Shown piece by piece: positions 39,711 to 44,926 of a DNA stretch of 44,926 bases. A program made the translations under genes and the position numbers. This DNA is from Bacteroidales bacterium UBA1173 (lineage in GTDB: Bacteria > Bacteroidota > Bacteroidia > Bacteroidales > F082). The notes under the pieces were generated by a model. That model was not told the DNA's origin and did no database searches. It worked only from the letters and a program-made list of their open reading frames with translations. How positions within the stretch are numbered: the first letter of the stretch is position 1; every line of letters starts with the position of its first letter. The stretch covers positions 1-44,926 of the forward strand of contig DBYZ01000013.1 of assembly GCA_002311655.1 (NCBI GenBank). Reading direction: 5' to 3'.

Positions 39711-41996
39711 TTACAGACTCAACTTCAAGCCCATAAAATAAGTCCGCGGGTATGTCGGGCCGTAGATATATCCCGCATCGCGGTATGCACCTTTGTCAAA
39801 GTCGTCCTGATAGCTGTCGAATATGTTCTGTATGCCGCCGCTGATCTGCAAAGTCGTCCCGACGCAAAGCGGGATGTCATAAGTGAGTTTTAGACCCATA
39901 TCGAAAAACGAAGACGTGATTTTTTCACAGTCTTTTTCAACATATCCAGCGTAATGCTGCACCAGCATCGAACCTGTGTAAATTCCCGACACCGATGCCT
40001 TGAAACGTTCTGTTATCGGGCATAAAACAGTGATATATCCATAACTGTCAGGGGTACGGAACATGCGTCGCTGTGGCACGATATCAGGATTGTCGCTCCA
40101 TGTCTCCGGCTCTGTATAGCGGCTTTGCTGGTAAGTGTATCCAATCTGCACAACAAACTCATCACGTTGCAGTTGCGCCTCGATATTAACGCCACCAACA
40201 TGCGCGCCAGAGCCGTTACAACGCTCCATAATCATATTCCCTTGTTCATCAGTGCCATTGGGACGAAGCACAAATACGTCGTTCAATACGGTGTAGAATC
40301 CTTCTACCATAACATCAAAGTCGAATGGGCCGATAAATCGTTCCCACCCTATCGAGCCACTGAAACTATGACTGTATTCTGGTCTTAGGTCCGGGCTTAA
40401 GACTATGATAGCCACATCGCCACCCACCGCCATGATATGAAGATCCTCATCGAAAACCTGAGGTGCGCGAAAACCTGACGAATAACTCAGTCTGGTTGTC
40501 ACTGACGGCACTATTGCCCATCTCACATTGGCCCGAGGGCTGAAAACAGGTTTGTTCATCATGCTATGTTTATCGACACGAATACCGAAAAGCAGTCCAA
40601 AACTCTTGTTTTTCCATTCATTTTGAAGGAAAGCACTCGCCACATCGGCATGCTGGTCAATATAGCGTTTATATGCAGGTTGCTCATCGGTGAGATGATT
40701 TGTGGACCATTCAACGCCAGCCATCAACGTTGACGGCATGAAAATCAATCGGTTAAAGTTATATAAAGCCTGCGAACCAAGCACCGAACTGAAATCTTTC
40801 GACATTCCGTAGGCATTCAAATCGTATTGTGTCCCATAATAAGAGTCGCGGTTGATATTCTGCAATGAGCCATACGCCGACATGTGGAAATGAGTGTCTT
40901 TGCTAAGGTAATCGTATGTCAAGCCACCGCCGTTGATATGATGTTCAGCCTGCTCCGCCACCTGACAGAGATGTGGCTGGAAGTCGATGCTGTCGCCTCC
41001 GCGTCGGAACTCATACAAGCTATGATATTCCGCTGTGATTTTAGAGCCTTTGCCGAATTTATAAAATGCGCGAGTACCAATATTCATGGCTTTCTGTTTG
41101 CCAAGTTCGGTAAACCCGTCACTGTCGCGGTCATAACCCTGGCGATTGTGTGAGGTTCCGAAGATATAGGCGCCGGCTTTGAAATCTGACGACACCAGAG
41201 CGGCGTTGAAAGAGCTCATGTTATCCCATGATTTTCCATCGATAAGTTTTGCAGTATGCCCAACATTAAGAGAGTTCTTAATAGGTTCACGTGTAATGAT
41301 GTTCACCACGCCACCAATAGCATTGGCACCAAACAAAGCCGAACCGCCGCCGCGTATCACCTCAATACGGTCGATCATCGAGACAGGAATCTGCTCAAGA
41401 CCGTAAACGCCAGCCAAAGCACTGAACACTGGCCTGCTGTCGATAAGAATCTGTGAATATTTTCCTTCCAAGCCATTGATTCTCAGCTGATTGGTACCAC
41501 AATTCTGACAAGTGTTCTCAACTCTCAAGCCAGGCTGATAGTTCAATCCTTCAGCAAGATTTATCGCATTGACCTGCTCCAATGTCTTGGGTCTCATGAC
41601 ATTGACAACAACGGCCGCTTCTTTTCTGTTCACAGCCACACGACTAGCCGACACCACCACATCATTCATAACCTGTGTATCTGGCTCTATCTCGAAATTC
41701 ATCTCCTTGCTCTCCCCTTTTTTAACATAAATCTCCCGTGTTATAGTAATATATCCCACAGAAGAAACCTCCACAACATGTTTTCCTTCGGTAAGATTAG
41801 TAATGAAAAAGTGACCGCTATCGTCAGTCGGAGAGCCTTTGGTCGTGCCTTTTATCGACACATTGACATAAGGAAGATGTTCATGCGTCTGTTTGTCAAT
41901 CACATGACCGAAAATATTGGCATCGGTGTTTTGTGCCAAAGCAGTAATACCAAAAATCAATAATACAAGTAATAATGTTATTCTTTTAATTTCCAT
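39711..41996 (-). CDS. TonB-dependent outer-membrane receptor
   Basis: This 761 aa protein has a signal peptide (MEIKRITLLLVLLIFGITALA), a carboxypeptidase-like beta-sandwich (about 27-110, 'IFGHVIDKQTHEHLPYVNVSIKGT'), a plug domain (about 120-235, 'MIDRIEVIRGGGSALFGANAIGGVVNIIT') and a 22-strand barrel ending in Phe/Leu-rich 'TYFMGLKLSL'. The plug carries a CxxC (NTCQNCGTNQLR). It imports a metal complex or similar substrate with TonB energy; the ligand cannot be read from sequence. Its position between hydG and hydE suggests, but does not show, an iron or metal supply role. Confidence 0.92.
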   Translation of the reverse strand: MEIKRITLLLVLLIFGITALAQNTDANIFGHVIDKQTHEHLPYVNVSIKGTTKGSPTDDSGHFFITNLTEGKHVVEVSSVGYITITREIYVKKGESKEMNFEIEPDTQVMNDVVVSASRVAVNRKEAAVVVNVMRPKTLEQVNAINLAEGLNYQPGLRVENTCQNCGTNQLRINGLEGKYSQILIDSRPVFSALAGVYGLEQIPVSMIDRIEVIRGGGSALFGANAIGGVVNIITREPIKNSLNVGHTAKLIDGKSWDNMSSFNAALVSSDFKAGAYIFGTSHNRQGYDRDSDGFTELGKQKAMNIGTRAFYKFGKGSKITAEYHSLYEFRRGGDSIDFQPHLCQVAEQAEHHINGGGLTYDYLSKDTHFHMSAYGSLQNINRDSYYGTQYDLNAYGMSKDFSSVLGSQALYNFNRLIFMPSTLMAGVEWSTNHLTDEQPAYKRYIDQHADVASAFLQNEWKNKSFGLLFGIRVDKHSMMNKPVFSPRANVRWAIVPSVTTRLSYSSGFRAPQVFDEDLHIMAVGGDVAIIVLSPDLRPEYSHSFSGSIGWERFIGPFDFDVMVEGFYTVLNDVFVLRPNGTDEQGNMIMERCNGSGAHVGGVNIEAQLQRDEFVVQIGYTYQQSRYTEPETWSDNPDIVPQRRMFRTPDSYGYITVLCPITERFKASVSGIYTGSMLVQHYAGYVEKDCEKITSSFFDMGLKLTYDIPLCVGTTLQISGGIQNIFDSYQDDFDKGAYRDAGYIYGPTYPRTYFMGLKLSL

Positions 41997-42030
41997 ATTT
42001 ATTTTGTTAATAAATGATTAAAACTTTTTG

Positions 42031-42038
42031 CAAAATTA
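42031..42038 (-). promoter_or_regulatory. Promoter -7 box (TAATTTTG) for the TonB receptor
   Basis: Minus-strand TAATTTTG about 35 bases before the ATG at 41996. Confidence 0.55.
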
Positions 42039-42100
42039 CATCCGCAAATCCGCAACAAATTATCACCATTTAATAGTGAATTGACAGCTACAATAAGTTG

Positions 42101-43186
42101 TTAATCAGAATGCTCTTTTAAAAACGCCTTTGAGTCGCCCCAAGCGTTGTAAAGCACCTTATGCCCTATCGATTCCATGCGGATGTCGAGGCATGTCTGG
42201 CATTGGTCTGGCTTGTCTTTGACACAAGCTTTATCAGGATAAATGAGATAATTCTCACGGAATTCGTTTGGCGTGAGGTTAGGCATTATGACGTTTGCCC
42301 CCACCATGATGGCTTTCTCGCGTCCGAGCGGGTCGACGGTCTGGTTGGCAGTAGCCGCCACCATATTGATTTCAGGCATCATGAGGCGCAGGACGGCAAT
42401 CATCTTCAAGGTGAGATTCATGCGGTCTTTTGCCGATGGAATCTGGTCTCTGAACTCCCATAAAGGCGTGTCAGGATGTGGGATAAACGGACCCATGCCG
42501 ACCATAGCGACGTTGAGTTTCTTGAAGAATAGCAGGTCATCGGCAAGGTTATCAAGAGTTTGGAACGGAAGTCCCACCATGACGCCGGTGCCGGTTTGGT
42601 AGCCTAGATGCAACAGATTATCTATGCATTCGAGACGTTTCTGGAAATTATGTTTTGAATCATTAGGATGGATTTTATAATATAGAGCCTCATCTGATGA
42701 TTCGATTCTTAAAAGATAGCGGTGTGCGCCAGCTTCAAACCAGCGACGGTATGTCTCCTCAGTCTGTTCGCCCAAAGAGAGCGTGATTCCTAGGCTTCCA
42801 TTGTCTATTTTCTTGATTTTCTTTACAAGATATTCGATTTTATCGACGAATTCCTTATCGTCACGCTCGCCGCTTTGGATTGCGACAGAGCCGTATCCGA
42901 GTTTATGAGCCAGATGTGCACATTCCAAGACCTCGTCGTCGCTCAACGTATATCGCTCCACTTTGGTGTTTTTTGCGCGCACGCCGCAGTAAAGGCAATA
43001 TTTCGAGCATCTGTTGCTATACTCTATTAAGCCGCGCAGATGAACGTAGTTATCAAGATATTTGAGTTTGGTTTTCAGTGCCTTGTCGAAAATCTTAGAC
43101 ATCTCCTCACCTTCCGCGGCAAGCAGAATCTTCAGATCTTCTTTTGTAAACTCACGTTTATCAAGTATTTCGTCGATAAGGCTCAT
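42101..43186 (-). CDS. hydE: [FeFe]-hydrogenase maturation radical SAM enzyme HydE
   Basis: This enzyme is required to build the dithiomethylamine bridge and 2Fe subcluster. It is 361 aa from ATG 43186; a longer start at 43204 would overlap the upstream gene by 17 bp. The shorter start lies one base after the TAA of the SUMF1-like gene, so coupling favours it. The radical SAM motif CX3CX2C is at Cys60, Cys64 and Cys67 ('YSNRCSKYCLYCGVR'). 'GERDD', 'GITLSLGEQTEETY' and 'VGLPFQT' follow the HydE pattern. The C-terminal 'CVKDKPDQCQTCLD' cysteines fit the second cluster seen in some HydE. Confidence 0.96.
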   Translation of the reverse strand: MSLIDEILDKREFTKEDLKILLAAEGEEMSKIFDKALKTKLKYLDNYVHLRGLIEYSNRCSKYCLYCGVRAKNTKVERYTLSDDEVLECAHLAHKLGYGSVAIQSGERDDKEFVDKIEYLVKKIKKIDNGSLGITLSLGEQTEETYRRWFEAGAHRYLLRIESSDEALYYKIHPNDSKHNFQKRLECIDNLLHLGYQTGTGVMVGLPFQTLDNLADDLLFFKKLNVAMVGMGPFIPHPDTPLWEFRDQIPSAKDRMNLTLKMIAVLRLMMPEINMVAATANQTVDPLGREKAIMVGANVIMPNLTPNEFRENYLIYPDKACVKDKPDQCQTCLDIRMESIGHKVLYNAWGDSKAFLKEHSD

Positions 43187-43187
43187 T

Positions 43188-44444
43188 TTATTCGGCTTTT
43201 TCATCTACAGGCTGTTCAACAACCAACACGAGACGGAATCCGTTGTAGCTGAATCTGGCGTCAGGGAGGTTGTAGCCTCTGCTGGCGATACGGCAAAGTT
43301 TAGAGCCACGGCTCCAGCTGCCGCCACGAAGCACTTTATTGTTCCCGCTGGCTTTGCCTTTCGGATTTTTTATCGCTTTGTCTTCATAGTCACCATACCA
43401 ATCCATGCACCATTCCCACACGTTGCCGCTCATATCATAGATTCCAAGCTCATTTGGGGTTTTCGTTCCCACCGGCTGTGTTCCAGAATCGTAGGTATTG
43501 CTGGTATACCAAGCCACATCGTTCACCACATCGCTGCCGCTGTATTTATGACCTTCGCTCTTATTGCCGCCTCTTGCAGCATATTCCCATTCAGCCTCAT
43601 AAGGCAGGCGGAAATTCTCTCCTGTAAGTTCATTCAGTTTTTTCACAAACGCCTGGCAGTCTTTCCAGCTCACTCTATAAGCCGGGAAATTATCGCCATA
43701 ACCATAACCTCTCCATCCGCCGCTATCGGTAATCTCGCTGCCCATCACAGCCTTCCAAAGTCCCTGTGTAACCTCAAATTTACCGATATAGAAGTCATCA
43801 ACGACCACTTTATGGACAGGTTTCTCAGCATCATAAGCCTCCTTGCCCTGTTCACTTGTTCCTCCCATTTGGAACGCGCCGCCTTCAACATATATCATCT
43901 CGAAAGTCACATCATTGACTGTGAACGACTTAGGAGACATTGGTTTCTCTTTTTCTTTCTCTTCTTCCATTTGCTGAGGTTCTTCTGCAGCTATCACCTC
44001 AATTTTTGCAGCTATTCTCTGAGCCAAATCTGAAATAACCTTAGCGCTACCGGCGATTTCCGTGATAGTCGCCTTAAACATCGTTTCTGTTTCAGCAGTC
44101 TGAACATTCACAGATCCGGCAAGCACCACAAAACTATCCTCAACAAGGTTGATATTACCGTAAATAACTCTGTTTGCATTGATAGCTTTTCCAACCTCAA
44201 TTCTCTGCTGTTTTTTCATCCCATACTTATCAAATCCCAGTTCTTCAATAGCTTTATACACTTCCGCAGTATCCAGGATTACGCAGTCCTGAATCTGGAA
44301 AGAGGTCTTAAAAACATTAGTAACACTGTCCGCAAACTCTCGAGGCACTCCATTACCTGCGTTAAAATCAAAAATGGCGATAGTTTGTGCTTTCACGATC
44401 AAGCACATGAAAATCACCGTCAGCAGTATCACAAATTTCTTCAT
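43188..44444 (-). CDS. SUMF1-like (FGE-sulfatase fold) protein with TolB/CsgG-like N-terminus
   Basis: This 418 aa secreted protein has a signal peptide (residues 1-19). A TolB/CsgG-type nucleotide-binding-like domain follows at about 20-150 ('IAIFDFNAGNGVPREFADSVTNVFKTSF'), then a charged linker (about 153-170) and an SUMF1 domain (about 178-412). Family signatures are present ('GGAFQMGG', 'RVSWKDCQAFVKKLN', 'RLPYEAEWEYAARGG', 'DMSGNVWEWCMDW'). The active-site cysteines of true formylglycine-generating enzymes, in GGSWLCHxxYC, are missing: the equivalent stretch is 'GGSWSRGSKLCRIASR'. It is therefore probably a non-catalytic member. It is directly upstream of hydE on the same strand. Confidence 0.85.
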   Translation of the reverse strand: MKKFVILLTVIFMCLIVKAQTIAIFDFNAGNGVPREFADSVTNVFKTSFQIQDCVILDTAEVYKAIEELGFDKYGMKKQQRIEVGKAINANRVIYGNINLVEDSFVVLAGSVNVQTAETETMFKATITEIAGSAKVISDLAQRIAAKIEVIAAEEPQQMEEEKEKEKPMSPKSFTVNDVTFEMIYVEGGAFQMGGTSEQGKEAYDAEKPVHKVVVDDFYIGKFEVTQGLWKAVMGSEITDSGGWRGYGYGDNFPAYRVSWKDCQAFVKKLNELTGENFRLPYEAEWEYAARGGNKSEGHKYSGSDVVNDVAWYTSNTYDSGTQPVGTKTPNELGIYDMSGNVWEWCMDWYGDYEDKAIKNPKGKASGNNKVLRGGSWSRGSKLCRIASRGYNLPDARFSYNGFRLVLVVEQPVDEKAE

Positions 44445-44468
44445 ATTTCGCTATCAATATTAATTTTG

Positions 44469-44476
44469 CAAAGATA
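44469..44476 (-). promoter_or_regulatory. Promoter -7 box (TATCTTTG) for the SUMF1-hydE operon
   Basis: Minus-strand TATCTTTGCA about 25 bases before the ATG at 44444. Confidence 0.65.
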
Positions 44477-44506
44477 TAAAAAATATTTTAAATATGGGCG
44501 AAAAAA

Positions 44507-44535
44507 CAAAAAAAGGGATGCCGTAGTGGCATCCC
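44507..44535 (-). terminator. gdhA terminator
   Basis: GGGATGCC (44515-44522) and GGCATCCC (44528-44535) form a perfect 8 bp stem with a 5-base loop; the minus strand continues with a T run. Confidence 0.92.
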
Positions 44536-44558
44536 TTCAAGTTTGTGTTTGATCAGAA

Positions 44559-44926
44559 TTAGATGATACCCTGAGCCAACATAGCTTTTGCAACGCGCAT
44601 GAAGCCGGCGATGTTAGCGCCCTTCACGTAGTTGATAGTACCGTCAGCCTGTTTACCATACTCAACGCACATGTCATAAATGTCGTTCATGATCTTGTGG
44701 AGTTTCTGGTCAACTTCTGGAGCTGTCCAGTTGATGTGAGCTGCGTTCTGGCAGATCTCGAGACCTGATGTAGCAACACCACCTGCGTTGACAGCTTTAC
44801 CTGGAGCGAATGGAATACCTGCCTTCTGGAATGCCTCGATAGCACCTGGCTGGCAACCCATGTTAGAAACTTCAGCGACATATTTCACGCCGTTCTTGAG
44901 CAATTCCTTAGCATCTTCTTCTGCCA
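44559..44926 (-). CDS. gdhA: Glutamate dehydrogenase, C-terminal part (runs off the window)
   Basis: The last 122 codons of a glutamate dehydrogenase, in frame to the window edge ('AEEDAKELLKNGVKYVAEVSNMGCQPGAIEAF', 'FAPGKAVNAGGVATSGLE', 'YVKGANIAGFMRVAKAMLAQGII'). The 'APGKAxNAGGVATSGLEM'-type motif and ending are those of the hexameric NADP-type enzyme (GdhA). It reversibly aminates 2-oxoglutarate to glutamate. Codon bias is strong, as in ppdK and pckA. Confidence 0.95.
   Translation of the reverse strand, partial: AEEDAKELLKNGVKYVAEVSNMGCQPGAIEAFQKAGIPFAPGKAVNAGGVATSGLEICQNAAHINWTAPEVDQKLHKIMNDIYDMCVEYGKQADGTINYVKGANIAGFMRVAKAMLAQGII

Noticed and set aside
43062..44033. Plus-strand open frame of 323 codons opposite hydE and the SUMF1-like gene
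   Set aside because: It spans two well-identified minus-strand genes and has no recognisable protein features beyond antisense hydrophobic runs.
43188..44444. Active formylglycine-generating enzyme
   Set aside because: The catalytic cysteine pattern is missing and no sulfatase gene is nearby.

Overview
The window is a 45 kb piece of chromosome from an anaerobic member of the Bacteroidales (Bacteroidetes). The evidence is the repeated -7 promoter element TAnnTTTG (mostly TATCTTTG, TATTTTTG or TAATTTTG) upstream of most transcription units, a Bacteroidetes-type 5S rRNA, a Porin_10-like porin, a TonB-dependent receptor with a carboxypeptidase-like N-terminal domain, a BatA/VWA protein, and the conserved neighbourhood DUF1599 / BT_3928-type DoxX protein / folP / cdaA. 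Anaerobic life is suggested by pyruvate phosphate dikinase, ATP-dependent PEP carboxykinase and a full set of [FeFe]-hydrogenase maturases (HydE, HydF, HydG). I cannot name a genus from sequence alone.

Layout. 1-340: 3' end of a 23S rRNA gene, a structured spacer, 5S rRNA and the rRNA operon terminator. 375-6110: putative porin, a TerB-DnaJ protein, ppdK. 6110-9960: a lower-GC accessory stretch with an ORF6N protein, a candidate small RNA, a WYL regulator, a uracil-DNA-glycosylase-like protein and an unknown protein. 9955-14030: LpxL-type acyltransferase, pckA and a secreted beta-helix protein. 14033-24520 (nearly all minus strand): dnaN, a giant secreted beta-rich protein, prmA, tpiA, a secreted carboxypeptidase-regulatory-like protein, and an ECF sigma factor coupled to a membrane protein with a SecD-head-like tail. 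24606-29160: minus-strand operon DUF1599 - DoxX - OppB permease, divergent from folP; then cdaA. 29376-36569 (minus): a Sel1-repeat gene broken by an in-frame TGA, then the operon parC - lipoprotein - UDG-like, and BatA/VWA. 36643-44444: hydF and hydG on plus, a TonB receptor on minus, and the SUMF1-like gene plus hydE on minus. 44559-end: 3' part of gdhA.

The strongest leads not explained by ordinary genes are these. (1) A family of palindromic hairpins at 3101-3143, 21216-21294 and 22666-22746 shares an internal core (CAGTCT ... AAGGCCTG); two copies differ almost only by paired compensatory changes in their arms. (2) A promoter-proximal leader of about 180 nt upstream of hydG can form mutually exclusive stems, so it is a candidate cis-regulatory RNA controlling H-cluster maturation. 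(3) The ParC-like topoisomerase subunit ends in QLTLF, which looks like a beta-clamp-binding motif. (4) An ECF sigma factor is translationally coupled to a membrane protein with a SecD P1-head-like C-terminus. (5) Heptamer TTAGTCN tracts lie directly after the stop codons of five plus-strand genes and at two or more of them have become intrinsic-terminator hairpins. No CRISPR array, tRNA, intact insertion sequence or prophage was seen.
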